Assembly (NCBI GenBank): GCA_037481935.1
Contig: JBBFKQ010000002.1
Location: forward strand, 1 to 64,000
Origin: Aquificaceae bacterium
Lineage (GTDB): Bacteria > Aquificota > Aquificia > Aquificales > Aquificaceae
DNA: 64,000 nucleotides
Direction: 5' to 3'
Each line of letters opens with the position of its first letter. Position 1 is the first letter of the stretch. A program made the position numbers and the translations under genes. Under the pieces are notes generated by a model. The model saw only the letters and a list, made by a program, of their open reading frames with translations, ran no database searches and had not been told where the DNA came from. Below, in pieces: positions 39,486-47,931 of the stretch.

Positions 39486-39741
39486 CAGCCTCCAGAGGAA
39501 GGACGCTTACTACCTTTTTATTTCTTCTGCTTTCAAACTTAACAACGCCATCAACCAGAGCAAAGAGGGTGAAGTCCGAACCCATACCCACATTTACGCC
39601 GGGATAAACCTTTGTCCCTCTCTGTCTTATGAGAATATTTCCTGCCCTGACAAGCTGACCATCATGCCTCTTTACGCCAAGCCTTTTGGAATGACTGTCC
39701 CTTCCGTTTCTTGTTGAACCTCCACTTGCCTTGGATGCCAT
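39475..39741 (-). CDS. rpmA: 50S ribosomal protein L27
   Basis: L27, 88 aa, near the peptidyl-transferase centre. It has the typical start [20 protein letters not shown] and later [27 protein letters not shown] and [15 protein letters not shown]. No extra N-terminal Firmicutes-type extension is present. AAAGGAGG lies before the ATG. It follows rplU directly and its 3' end overlaps thyX. Confidence 0.98.
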   Translation of the reverse strand: MASKASGGSTRNGRDSHSKRLGVKRHDGQLVRAGNILIRQRGTKVYPGVNVGMGSDFTLFALVDGVVKFESRRNKKVVSVLPLEAATV

Positions 39742-39742
39742 A

Positions 39743-40042
39743 TCAGACCTCCTTTATATCCTTTATCAGTATCTCTGTGTAAGGCTGTCTGTGTCCTCTC
39801 CAGCGTTTGTAGTTCTTTTTTGCCCTGAACTTGAAGACGGTGACTTTCCTTTGTCTGTCGTGGGAAAGAACCTCAGCCACAACCCTACCCTTACCAAGCT
39901 CTACAGAGCCGTCTTCTTTTCTCAAAAGTATGGGGGTTAACTCGATGGTTGAGCCAGCATCGTAGGGCAACCTCTCTACCCTCAATTTCAGACCCTTTTC
40001 AACCTTATACTGTTTTCCACCTGTTTCTATAATTGCGTACAT
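39743..40042 (-). CDS. rplU: 50S ribosomal protein L21
   Basis: L21, 99 aa, starting [17 protein letters not shown]. It contains [25 protein letters not shown]-type basic segments and [14 protein letters not shown] at the end. The longer open frame upstream is the lipoprotein gene read in another frame, so I start at 40042, where GAGGTAGG precedes the ATG. The order rplU-rpmA is universal. Confidence 0.97.
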   Translation of the reverse strand: MYAIIETGGKQYKVEKGLKLRVERLPYDAGSTIELTPILLRKEDGSVELGKGRVVAEVLSHDRQRKVTVFKFRAKKNYKRWRGHRQPYTEILIKDIKEV

Positions 40043-40066
40043 CCTACCTCTCCGAAAGAAAAAGCT

Positions 40067-40094
40067 AAAAAAACGCAAGGGGGGCAATGCCCCC
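40067..40094 (-). terminator. Terminator between the PAQ lipoprotein gene and rplU
   Basis: GGGGGC (40080-40085) pairs with GCCCCC (40089-40094) in a 6-bp stem with a 3-nt loop. On the - strand it is followed by CTTGCG and a run of seven T (40073-40067). It would separate lipoprotein transcription from rplU, so rplU needs readthrough or its own promoter. A shorter T run on the other side makes weak activity on the + strand possible. Confidence 0.8.
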
Positions 40095-40100
40095 AGGTTT

Positions 40101-40325
40101 TTATTTCTTCTGCTCTCCTGCGGGCTGCTGCTGTTCTGCAGGCTTCTGCTCTGCAGGTTGCTGCTGTTGCTGCTGTTGCTCCGCAGGCTGTGCAGGCTGA
40201 GCTGGCTGTGCAGGCTGCTCCTGTGCAGGCTGAGCTGGCTGTGCAGGCTGTTCAGCAGGCTTTTGCTGGCAGGATGCTGCCAGGAGTGCAAGGCTTGCAA
40301 CTCCGAGTGCTATGAACTTCCTCAT
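40101..40325 (-). CDS. Small lipoprotein with Pro-Ala-Gln repeats
   Basis: A 74-aa lipoprotein. The signal peptide MRKFIALGVASLALLAASC carries a lipobox with Cys at 19. The mature part is low-complexity: QPAQPAQPAQ-type triplets and AEQ/Q runs ending in GEQKK. It has no folded domain. Such tails may act as flexible spacers between outer membrane and wall or as periplasmic anchors; this is inference. AAAGGAGGTA precedes the ATG, and a strong terminator follows. Confidence 0.85.
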   Translation of the reverse strand: MRKFIALGVASLALLAASCQQKPAEQPAQPAQPAQEQPAQPAQPAQPAEQQQQQQQPAEQKPAEQQQPAGEQKK

Positions 40326-40373
40326 TTTAGCTACCTCCTTTATAGGTTATATAAGCTAACATTATACAGCCTG

Positions 40374-40850
40374 TCAAGTTAGACTGTCAAGTTCCTTGAG
40401 AAGGGACCCTACGTGCCCCTTTGCCTTTACATTGTAGAGAGCCTTTAATATCTTACCCTCTGGAGCTATCACAAAAGTGCTCCTGATAACACCCTCTGTT
40501 TCCTTCCCATACATCTTCTTTTTGCCATAAGCTCCATAAGCCCTCAAGACCTCTTTTTTAGGGTCGCTGAGAAGGGTAAAGTTCAGTCCGTATTTTTCCC
40601 TGAACTTTCTATGGGACTGAACACTGTCTGGGCTTATACCTACCACCCTGAAACCTTTTGACTTCAGGCTGTTGAGGTTATCTCTGAAATCACATGCCTC
40701 CTGAGTGCAACCCGGAGTGTCATCCTTTGGGTAAAAGTAAAGTATGAGTGGCGAAGAAAGAAGGTCTTTAAGGCAAAACCTTCCTTCCCTTCCTTCTTCA
40801 TCTATTCCTTCAAGACAGAACTCTGGAGCAAGGTCTCCTTCTTTCAGCAT
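40374..40850 (-). CDS. bcp: Thiol peroxidase of the Bcp/PrxQ type
   Basis: A 158-aa peroxiredoxin reducing H2O2 and organic hydroperoxides via thioredoxin. Peroxidatic C48 lies in PKDDTPGCTQEAC and the resolving C53 five residues later, the pattern of Bcp/PrxQ. I start at ATG 40850; the longer frame adds an unconserved part next to cfiA. It is transcribed with cfiA upstream, 43 bp away. Confidence 0.93.
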   Translation of the reverse strand: MLKEGDLAPEFCLEGIDEEGREGRFCLKDLLSSPLILYFYPKDDTPGCTQEACDFRDNLNSLKSKGFRVVGISPDSVQSHRKFREKYGLNFTLLSDPKKEVLRAYGAYGKKKMYGKETEGVIRSTFVIAPEGKILKALYNVKAKGHVGSLLKELDSLT

Positions 40851-40893
40851 GCTAATATTATACGACAGGTGGGGGGACCTGCCCCCACCATTC

Positions 40894-42855
40894 TCATCCG
40901 TATGTGTCACCTTCGGGTTTAACTGCCTCTATCCTCAGGAGAGCATCATCGGGAGTTACATTGTCCCCGGGCTTTACGAATATCTTCTTGACCACGCCCG
41001 TTATGGGAGCATGTATTTCATTTTCCATCTTCATGGCTTCCACTATGGCTACCGTCTGTCCTTCAGAAACTGGCTGACCTTCCTGCACGAGAACCCTGAC
41101 CACCCTTCCGGGCATGGGTGCAGTGGCGTCTCCGGGCTGGGTTGCTTTTGGTATGCCCTTTTCCTCCGCCTGAGCCACAGCCTGAGGCACACCTCCAGAG
41201 GGTATGGCTTCAAGCTGAGGAGTTAGCTGGACTTCCTCCAGTCTTCCGTCAACCCTCACATAGTATTTTCTTGGTTTTCCTGGTTCAGCGTGGGCGCTCA
41301 CGCCCTCAACTTTAACTTTGAACTTCTCACCATGGTATATAACCTCAAACTCCACAGGGGCTGCGCCGGGGACAGTGCCGGGTTTTACCTCTGTGGCTTC
41401 TGCAAGCTCTTCCATAGGCTCTGCCACCAGTTCTCCCTTCTCCCTTGCCGCAAGAAAGTCCTTTGCCTGCATGGGGAAAAGGGCATACAGAAGCACCTCT
41501 TCATCTGTGGGCTCCTTTCCAAGAAGGGCCCTTGTCTCCTCGTAGGCCCTGTCCCAGTCAGTGGGGTCTGCAAGGTCTGCAGCCCTTATGGAAAAGTCTG
41601 GCTCTTTTCCTGGTCCCAGTATTTTCTCAGCCAGTTCTCTGGAAATTGGACCCGGTGGCTTTCCGTATTTGCCCTCCACGTAGTCTCTGACTTCCTTGGT
41701 TATTACCTTGTATCTTTCACCGGATATTACATTCAGAACTGCCTGAACACCCACTATCTGAGAAGAGGGAGTCAGCAGCGGCGGATATCCAAGGTCTCTT
41801 TCCACGTTTGGAACCTCTTCAAGAGCCTCCTCTATCTTATCTATGGCGTTTGCTTCTATGAGCTGAGCTACCATGTTGGATATCATTCCACCCGGTATCT
41901 TGTGTATAAGCACCTTGGCGTTCACGCCTGCGTATTCCGTCTCATACTTTTTGTATTTTTTGCGTATCTGCTTCGTAATCTCGGCACATTCTTCTATTTT
42001 CTTTAGGTCCAGTCCCGTGTCAAAGGGTGTGCCCTCCAGCATGGCAACAACGGACTCCGTTGCGGGGTGGGATGAACCAAAGGCGAGGGGTGAAAGGACT
42101 GTGTCCACCATGTCCACGCCAGCCAGTATGGCCATCATGTGGTTTACTATGGCTGTTCCGCTCATGTCGTGGTTGTGAAGAAGAACTGGGAGCCTTCCAC
42201 CAGTAGCTTCTTTTATCCTCTTTATGATGGTGTAGGTCTCAAGGGGCATGATTATGCCCGTTGCATCCTTAAAAGACAGCCAGTCCGCACCCATCTCCGC
42301 AATCTCGAGGGCATACTCCACCCACTTTTCTATGGTATGAACTGGGCTCCTTGTGTAGCTTATCTCTGCGTGGGCTTCCCCGCCCAGCTCCTTTATTGCC
42401 CTCACTGCAGTCTGTATATTTCTGTTGTCGTTGAGGGCATCAAAGACCCTGAAGACGGTTATACCGTTGGCAATAGACCTTTCCACAAACTTGTAGACCA
42501 GTTTGTCAGACTTGGGCCTGTATCCCACGATATTCTGACCCCTGAAAAGCATCTGCAGTTTAGTGTTTGGCATGACCTCCTTTATGCGCCTGAGCCTTTC
42601 CCATGGGTCCTCTTTCAGGTATCTCAGGCAAACGTCATAAGTGGCACCGCCCCACACCTCAACCGCATAGAAGCCCACCTTGTCCAGCTTTTCACACAGG
42701 GGAAGAAGGTCATCGGTTCGCACGCGCGTTGCCAGCTTGCACTGCTGTCCGTCTCTTGGTGTGAGGTCTGTGATAAGTATCTTTTTCTTGAAGCCAGACC
42801 TTTCCAGCTCCTTGAGCTGTGCCTGAATCTCTTCCATTATCTCCACAGCCTGCAT
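40894..42855 (-). CDS. cfiA: 2-oxoglutarate carboxylase large subunit (biotin carrier and carboxyltransferase)
   Basis: A 653-aa protein with a carboxyltransferase TIM-barrel (about 25-300; ITDLTPRDGQQC, then FRVFDALNDNRNI), a conserved linker domain, and a C-terminal biotinyl domain with K609 in EAMKMEN. The family also includes pyruvate carboxylase B and oxaloacetate decarboxylase alpha. The size and pairing match CfiA of Hydrogenobacter, which makes oxalosuccinate from 2-oxoglutarate and bicarbonate in the reductive TCA cycle. Substrate is inferred from the organism group. The start lies 12 bp after cfiB. Confidence 0.85.
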   Translation of the reverse strand: MQAVEIMEEIQAQLKELERSGFKKKILITDLTPRDGQQCKLATRVRTDDLLPLCEKLDKVGFYAVEVWGGATYDVCLRYLKEDPWERLRRIKEVMPNTKLQMLFRGQNIVGYRPKSDKLVYKFVERSIANGITVFRVFDALNDNRNIQTAVRAIKELGGEAHAEISYTRSPVHTIEKWVEYALEIAEMGADWLSFKDATGIIMPLETYTIIKRIKEATGGRLPVLLHNHDMSGTAIVNHMMAILAGVDMVDTVLSPLAFGSSHPATESVVAMLEGTPFDTGLDLKKIEECAEITKQIRKKYKKYETEYAGVNAKVLIHKIPGGMISNMVAQLIEANAIDKIEEALEEVPNVERDLGYPPLLTPSSQIVGVQAVLNVISGERYKVITKEVRDYVEGKYGKPPGPISRELAEKILGPGKEPDFSIRAADLADPTDWDRAYEETRALLGKEPTDEEVLLYALFPMQAKDFLAAREKGELVAEPMEELAEATEVKPGTVPGAAPVEFEVIYHGEKFKVKVEGVSAHAEPGKPRKYYVRVDGRLEEVQLTPQLEAIPSGGVPQAVAQAEEKGIPKATQPGDATAPMPGRVVRVLVQEGQPVSEGQTVAIVEAMKMENEIHAPITGVVKKIFVKPGDNVTPDDALLRIEAVKPEGDTYG

Positions 42856-42867
42856 GCCTTACCTCCT

Positions 42868-44286
42868 TTAGAGTCCATGGTATGCGGCTATAGCCGCAGA
42901 TATAAAGGCTACAAAATCTTCCTTGTTTCTCACCTCCTCATACTCAAAGAGATGAGGATGTGTTTCAAGATATTTTGTGTTAAATCTGCCTGCCCTGAAA
43001 TCTGGGTCTTTCATGATTTCTATGAGAAGTGGTATGGTGGTTTTTATGCCCGTTATCTCATAGGTCTCAAGGGCCGCCTTCATTCTGTCTATGGCAACTT
43101 CCCACTGGGGTGCCCAGACTATGAGCTTGGCTATCATGGAATCATAATAGGGTGAAATCTCATATCCCCTTGATGCGGCGTGCTCTACTCTTATGCCAAA
43201 GCCACCGGGAGCATAGTATCTCTCTATGGTCCCTATGCTGGGGGCAAAGTTCTTCTTGGGGTCTTCTGCGTTTATCCTGACCTCTATGGAGTAACCGTTG
43301 AACTTTATATCCTCCTGTCGGTATCTAAGTGGCTCACCCGCTGCAATCCTGAGCTGCCACTTAACTATGTCCACTCCTGTTATCATCTCGGAGACAGGAT
43401 GCTCCACCTGAATACGGGTGTTCATCTCAATAAAGTATATGTTGCCCTTCTCATCCGCCACAAACTCCATAGTGCCGGCGCTGTAATAACCAATCTCTTT
43501 TGCCGCCTGTGCCACAAGCTCACCGTAATAAGCCCTCTTGCCGGGTGTTAAGAGGAGCGAGGGTGCGATTTCCACCAGCTTCTGGTTCCTCCTCTGTATA
43601 GAGCAGTCCCTTTCTCCAAGGTGTATCACATTTCCATATTTGTCTCCCAGCACCTGAAACTCTATGTGGTGTGGGTTTTCTATGTATTTTTCAAGAAGAA
43701 GGTCTCCCCTTCCAAAGGCCTTCAGAGCTTCGTTGTAAGCACTTTCGTAGTTTTTCAGAAGCTCTTCTTCATTCCTGCATATCCTTATACCTCTTCCACC
43801 TCCACCTGCAGAGGCCTTCAGAAGCACGGGATAGCCTATCTCCCTGGCGATGTGCCTTGCCTCCTGTTCATCTTTGAGTATTCCATCGCTCCCCGGCACA
43901 GTGGGAAGCCCGGCCTTTTTGGCTATTTCCTTTGACCTTGCCTTGTCTCCCATAAGCTCTATGACCTTCCAGTGAGGACCTATGAAGTTTATGCCCTTCT
44001 CCTCGCAGAGCCTTGCAAAGTTTTCATTCTCTGCAAGAAAGCCGTATCCGGGGTGGATGGCGTCCGCACCCACTTCAAGGGCAAGGTCCACGATACGCTC
44101 TGCGTTCAGGTAGGTGTCCAGCGGGTTGACCCCTATCATGTAGGCTTCGTCCGCCATCTTCACATGCCTTGCGGTAGACTCTATTTCGTTGTATATGGCG
44201 ACGGTGCGTATACCCAGCTCCTTGCAGGCTCTTATGACCCTGCAGGCTATCTCACCCCTGTTGGCGATAAGAACCTTATTAAACAT
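42868..44286 (-). CDS. cfiB: 2-oxoglutarate carboxylase small subunit (biotin carboxylase)
   Basis: A 472-aa biotin carboxylase. It begins FNKVLIANRGEIACRVIRAC, has the ATP-grasp loop KASAGGGGRGIRIC and the catalytic region FIEMNTRIQVEHPVSEMITG. It carboxylates biotin on CfiA using ATP and bicarbonate. The 472-aa length equals Hydrogenobacter CfiB. It is followed by cfiA 12 bp later and preceded by osmC by 10 bp, so the three form one unit behind the TATAAT at 44742-44747. Confidence 0.88.
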   Translation of the reverse strand: MFNKVLIANRGEIACRVIRACKELGIRTVAIYNEIESTARHVKMADEAYMIGVNPLDTYLNAERIVDLALEVGADAIHPGYGFLAENENFARLCEEKGINFIGPHWKVIELMGDKARSKEIAKKAGLPTVPGSDGILKDEQEARHIAREIGYPVLLKASAGGGGRGIRICRNEEELLKNYESAYNEALKAFGRGDLLLEKYIENPHHIEFQVLGDKYGNVIHLGERDCSIQRRNQKLVEIAPSLLLTPGKRAYYGELVAQAAKEIGYYSAGTMEFVADEKGNIYFIEMNTRIQVEHPVSEMITGVDIVKWQLRIAAGEPLRYRQEDIKFNGYSIEVRINAEDPKKNFAPSIGTIERYYAPGGFGIRVEHAASRGYEISPYYDSMIAKLIVWAPQWEVAIDRMKAALETYEITGIKTTIPLLIEIMKDPDFRAGRFNTKYLETHPHLFEYEEVRNKEDFVAFISAAIAAYHGL

Positions 44287-44296
44287 GCCCTGCCTC

Positions 44297-44713
44297 CTAA
44301 AGAAGCTCTATCCTGTATTCAATGGGTGCTACCCTGTTTATCATGTAAGCTATGGAGCATGTGCCGGGGTTGTATATGGTCTTATCAAGAGCCTTCCTCA
44401 CGTCCTCTTCAGAAACTTCACCTTTAACTTTTACAAAAAGGTATATCTTTGTGAAAACCTTTGGGTAGCCCTCGGTGATTCTCTCGGCATCCGTTTCTAT
44501 CTCTATGTGTTCAGTATGCTTGCCCTCCTTGTGAAGGGCTTCGTAAAGGTGTATGCCCACACAGCCCGCTATGGAGTGGAAAAGAAGCTCAGGAGGTCTT
44601 ATACCCCTGCCCTTACCACCCACGTAACCCGCTGCGTCTATGGGCACTTCCCTGCCAGACTCGCCCGTGCCCACAAAGTGAAAATCCTCCTTCTGAACCA
44701 CCTTCACCTTCAT
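44297..44713 (-). CDS. OsmC-family protein
   Basis: A 138-aa OsmC/Ohr-superfamily protein. It has MKVKVVQKEDFHFVG at the start, RPPELLFHSIAGCVGIHLYEAL with the first conserved Cys, and TIYNPGTCSIAYMINR with the second. The two Cys fit thiol-dependent hydroperoxide reduction; OsmC-like members of unknown role also exist. I start at ATG 44713, with AGGAGG seven bases upstream. It leads the cfiBA operon. Confidence 0.87.
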   Translation of the reverse strand: MKVKVVQKEDFHFVGTGESGREVPIDAAGYVGGKGRGIRPPELLFHSIAGCVGIHLYEALHKEGKHTEHIEIETDAERITEGYPKVFTKIYLFVKVKGEVSEEDVRKALDKTIYNPGTCSIAYMINRVAPIEYRIELL

Positions 44714-44741
44714 GCCTGCCTCCTGAAAATAGTGGGTAAAA

Positions 44742-44747
44742 ATTATA
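44742..44747 (-). promoter_or_regulatory. -10 element of the osmC-cfiB-cfiA operon
   Basis: TATAAT on the - strand, 28 bp upstream of the osmC ATG. A TG dinucleotide three to four bases before it resembles an extended -10; no good -35 is seen at 17 bp. The spacer contains TTTTTGAAAAA, an A/T dyad. Confidence 0.5.
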
Positions 44748-44781
44748 AGCAAATTTTTCAAAAAGTGGTGGTTTTGGTCAT

Positions 44782-44810
44782 AAAAAAATAAAGAGCCCCC
44801 TGCCGGGGGC
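44782..44810 (-). terminator. Terminator after phoX
   Basis: GCCCCC (44795-44800) pairs with GGGGGC (44805-44810) around a 4-nt loop. On the - strand it is followed by TCTTTA and a run of seven T (44788-44782). It closes the phoX transcript 23 bp after the gene and isolates the cfi operon. Confidence 0.85.
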
Positions 44811-44832
44811 GGTGGATGTATGCGTGGACCTT

Positions 44833-46791
44833 TCAGGCAAAAATGTCCCTTCCGTCCTTCCTCCAAACTGCTATGACAGAAGGCCTTGGAACCTGCACAT
44901 TGTCCCCGTAAGGCCATCTAGAGGAAGGCTGGTTGGGATTACTGCCACCCTCCGCCTCTCCCGGATGCTGTATTGCACAGAAGAAGGTCTTCCAGTCATC
45001 GGAAAACTCTGGACCACATATTTCACAGCCCGGAACCCCTGAGAGGAACATCTTAAATTCCTTGTTTATAGGATTAAGCACGTAAACGCCATCGTTTTTC
45101 CTTAGCCTCACTGAGCTTGGGTTTCCATCTGTGGCAATCCATACATTGCCAAGTCTATCTATAACAAAGTTGTCTGGTGCAGATATTGCAGGTGTTGAGG
45201 AGCTTGCAGGCTGACCGTATATCACAAGCCTGTTGTTCTGGTCGGAGGCGTTGGGGTCACCACACAGAACTGGTATATTCCATGTAAAGGTGACCGAGGC
45301 AGGATTGCCGTTTGCTTCCCTTATTTCCAGTATGTGTCCCATTACGTTGTTGGCTCTGGGGTTTGCCCTATCAACCCCTGGTTGCCCGCTTGCTCCTCTC
45401 CTTTCGTTGTATGTGAGCGCTACCCATGCACTTCTGGTCACTGGATTCCATTCTATGTCTTCTGGCCTGTCCATTTTCGTAGCTCCAAGGGCATCTGCAG
45501 CTGCTCTTGTATTTATGAAACACAGAACTGGGTCATTTTTGAAAGCGTCCGGCAGGCTTGAATTTGGAGTTATTCTAAAGCTCCCGTCAGCATTTCTTTC
45601 CACTCTGGCTATGAGAAGCCACTGCCCGCTCAGGTCGTCGTTGAATTTTGCCGCATATAAATCTCCTTCATCAAGTAATCCAAAGTTTGCTTCCCTGTTG
45701 TTTGGGTTAAAAGCACCCTTTGTTATGAACTTGTATATATACTCAAAGCGTTCATCATCACCCATGTAAAAAACCACCCTACCATCAGGTGCAATAGCGT
45801 AAGTAGCGGCTTCGTGTTTCATCCTGCCCAGGGCTGTTCTTTTTATCGGTGCTCTATTAGGATTAAAGGGGTCAACTTCTACAACCCATCCGAACCTGAA
45901 GGCCTCCCTGGGTTCTCTTTCTATGTTGAACCTTTCATGTCCATTCTTATAAAAGCCGTAGTAATCCGCGAAGGTGGATGGAACACCATATCTCCTATGT
46001 ATGCTCTTTATGAGGTCTGCATCCTCGCCAGTTATGTTGTCTCTATTTCCTCCAAAATAGCTGTGAAAGTTTTCTTCACAGGTCAGCACCGTTCCCCAGG
46101 GAGTTTTACCTGCGGCGCAGTTGTTCAGGGTTCCGAGGACGAAGGTTCCCTGGCTGTCATAAGAAGTTCTCATCAACCTGTGTCCTCTGGCGGGTCCGGA
46201 TATATCGCACCTTGTAGAACCAGTTATTCTTCTGTTGTAGGGGGAACCCTTTACATACTCCCAGCTGCCATCGCTTTTCCTTCTTATCTCCACAACCGAC
46301 AGCCCGTGGGCTTCCAGCATAAGGTTTGATTCCTCTCTGGTAGGTCTTCCTGCAGAGGGTGCGTTGTTGGTTATGAAGGGTTCGGGAAACATGAGTTCTG
46401 GATTGCAGTATTCATGATTTACCACAAGTATGTGCCTTCCATCTTGGGTTTTCAAATAGCCAACAAAGTCGCAGTTATAGCCAAAACAATTTCTCTGACG
46501 CTCCACGTCCTGTGCAGTTGGTCCACTCTGTCTTATCCTGTTCCAGTCAAGATTTGGCCCGCTATCCAGGGCATCTCCCCATCTTATAACCACATTATGG
46601 TTGAAGTCCTCAGGGAGAGTTATTCTGTCTTCGGTATTAGGCTGAATAGTTCTAAAGGTGAGAGGTTGGGTATCTCCACTACCTCCGCCACAGGAGAGTA
46701 GGGCAATGCCGGCACTACCATAAAGGGCACCTTTCAAAAGGTCCCTTCTGCTCATTGCTCTTGAAAGCACATCACCAAAGTATTCACTCAT
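44833..46791 (-). CDS. phoX: PhoX-type alkaline phosphatase (DUF839), Tat exported
   Basis: A 652-aa PhoX-family protein, a Ca/Fe-dependent phosphomonoesterase that frees phosphate in the periplasm. The Tat signal SRRDLLKG is at 14-21. C34 in ALLSCGGG could be a lipobox, so it may be a Tat lipoprotein. Family features include HEYCNPELMF, AHGLSVVEI, CEENFHSYFGG and DNFVIDRLGNVWIATDG. The gene has its own Pho-box promoter upstream and a terminator downstream. GGAGGT precedes the start. Confidence 0.92.
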   Translation of the reverse strand: MSEYFGDVLSRAMSRRDLLKGALYGSAGIALLSCGGGSGDTQPLTFRTIQPNTEDRITLPEDFNHNVVIRWGDALDSGPNLDWNRIRQSGPTAQDVERQRNCFGYNCDFVGYLKTQDGRHILVVNHEYCNPELMFPEPFITNNAPSAGRPTREESNLMLEAHGLSVVEIRRKSDGSWEYVKGSPYNRRITGSTRCDISGPARGHRLMRTSYDSQGTFVLGTLNNCAAGKTPWGTVLTCEENFHSYFGGNRDNITGEDADLIKSIHRRYGVPSTFADYYGFYKNGHERFNIEREPREAFRFGWVVEVDPFNPNRAPIKRTALGRMKHEAATYAIAPDGRVVFYMGDDERFEYIYKFITKGAFNPNNREANFGLLDEGDLYAAKFNDDLSGQWLLIARVERNADGSFRITPNSSLPDAFKNDPVLCFINTRAAADALGATKMDRPEDIEWNPVTRSAWVALTYNERRGASGQPGVDRANPRANNVMGHILEIREANGNPASVTFTWNIPVLCGDPNASDQNNRLVIYGQPASSSTPAISAPDNFVIDRLGNVWIATDGNPSSVRLRKNDGVYVLNPINKEFKMFLSGVPGCEICGPEFSDDWKTFFCAIQHPGEAEGGSNPNQPSSRWPYGDNVQVPRPSVIAVWRKDGRDIFA

Positions 46792-46836
46792 CTCAATACC
46801 TCCGGATACTTTTGAATAAATAGATTAGGGAAGAAT

Positions 46837-46875
46837 TGTTAAAAAACCTTTAAGGTTCTGTTAAGATTTTGTTAA
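46837..46875 (-). promoter_or_regulatory. Pho box of four 11-bp tandem repeats upstream of phoX
   Basis: On the - strand a TTAACA-type core occurs four times at exact 11-bp spacing (46875-46870, 46864-46859, 46853-46848 as TTAAAG, 46842-46837). This matches the direct-repeat sites of PhoB/PhoP regulators. The most upstream repeat overlaps the thiO stop codon (46874-46872). A possible -10 (TAATCT) follows about ten bases after the last repeat, where an activator replacing the -35 would need it. Confidence 0.85.
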
Positions 46876-47912
46876 GAGAATCTATTTGGTGAAAACACAC
46901 CTGTGAAATGTAAAACCCTGCCTCCTATGTATTCCTTGACGATGTTTGCAGTCAGAGGTGCATGAAGTATGCCGTTCCTGTGGTGCCCTGTGGCTACGAA
47001 ATAGCTCTCTCCAGCTTCAAATATTGGCTTTTCATCTGGTGTTGCTGGTCTGTAGCCATAGTGCATGTTCATAATCTGTGCCTGTGAGAGGGAAGGTGCC
47101 ACACGCACAGCACCTTCGGAAAGTCTGTTTAAGCCCTCAAGCGTGTTTCCACCCAGAAAGCCCACATCCTCTGAGGTGGCGCCCACATAGAGGTATCTTT
47201 TCCTGGGAATGAGGTAGGATATGGAGGAGTAGAGGACTTTTGGCAGCCCTGAACTTTTCAGTTTCATTCCCTGCCCCTTTATGGGATAGACTGGAAGGTC
47301 AAAAAGCTCTCTTGTCCAGGCACCCGTGGAGAACACGTAGAAGTCTCCCGTGTAATCGGATTTAAGACCCCTGAGCCTTTTAACTTCTCCCCCCTCTTTT
47401 ATAACTTCTGTAATTTCATCTATAACAAAATCAACCCCAAGCCTTCCCATGGCAGAGAGGAGGGCATCCATCAACATCTCCGCATCTACCCAAGCCTCCT
47501 CAGTGTAATTAATAAGAGTAATAACCTCTGTGGAGAGTTGGCTGGCTTCAGAAGGCTCTACAAACTCAACTCCATAGCCTGCTTCCCTGTATCCTTCAGC
47601 TAACTCCAGAAGTCCCTCTTCACCCTTCAGCACAACTCTGTATATACCTTCCTGCCAGAAGTCTACACTTTGTCCTGAGACTTCCTTCACGAGCCTGAGG
47701 AACTCGGGATATTCCTTCAGACTACCGTAAGAGAAATCAAAGAGGTCTCCCCGCAATCCTTCAGAAAAAGGTGCCAGCATGCCACCTGCCACCCAGGAGG
47801 CTGCCTCCTCTGGGTTTCTTGTTATGACCTGAACCTTGTGTCCCTCAAGGGCAAGAAGGAGGGCAGAGCTAAGACCTATCACGCCACTTCCAACCACGAT
47901 GATTTTTCTCAT
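46872..47912 (-). CDS. thiO: Glycine oxidase (FAD-dependent amino acid oxidase)
   Basis: ThiO-like, 346 aa, D-amino-acid-oxidase fold. It opens KIIVVGSGVIGLSSALLLAL (FAD) and has AASWVAGGMLAPFSE, PVYPIKGQGMKL and the C-terminal GYRPATPDEKPIF plus TGHHRNGILHAPLTA. ThiO makes iminoglycine for the thiazole of thiamin. No other thi gene lies next to it. It is divergent from the 144-aa unknown gene with 19 bp between starts. Confidence 0.9.
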   Translation of the reverse strand: MRKIIVVGSGVIGLSSALLLALEGHKVQVITRNPEEAASWVAGGMLAPFSEGLRGDLFDFSYGSLKEYPEFLRLVKEVSGQSVDFWQEGIYRVVLKGEEGLLELAEGYREAGYGVEFVEPSEASQLSTEVITLINYTEEAWVDAEMLMDALLSAMGRLGVDFVIDEITEVIKEGGEVKRLRGLKSDYTGDFYVFSTGAWTRELFDLPVYPIKGQGMKLKSSGLPKVLYSSISYLIPRKRYLYVGATSEDVGFLGGNTLEGLNRLSEGAVRVAPSLSQAQIMNMHYGYRPATPDEKPIFEAGESYFVATGHHRNGILHAPLTANIVKEYIGGRVLHFTGVFSPNRFS

Positions 47913-47931
47913 GGTATATAATTTACCTATT

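Noticed and set aside
42139-43155. Open frame of 338 codons on the + strand
   Set aside because: It is antisense to cfiA/cfiB and has no protein-family likeness; the cfi frames are clearly real.
46837-46875. Short regular repeats considered as a CRISPR remnant
   Set aside because: The unit is only 11 bp without spacers and lies in a promoter; a Pho box fits better. No other CRISPR-like repeat was seen.
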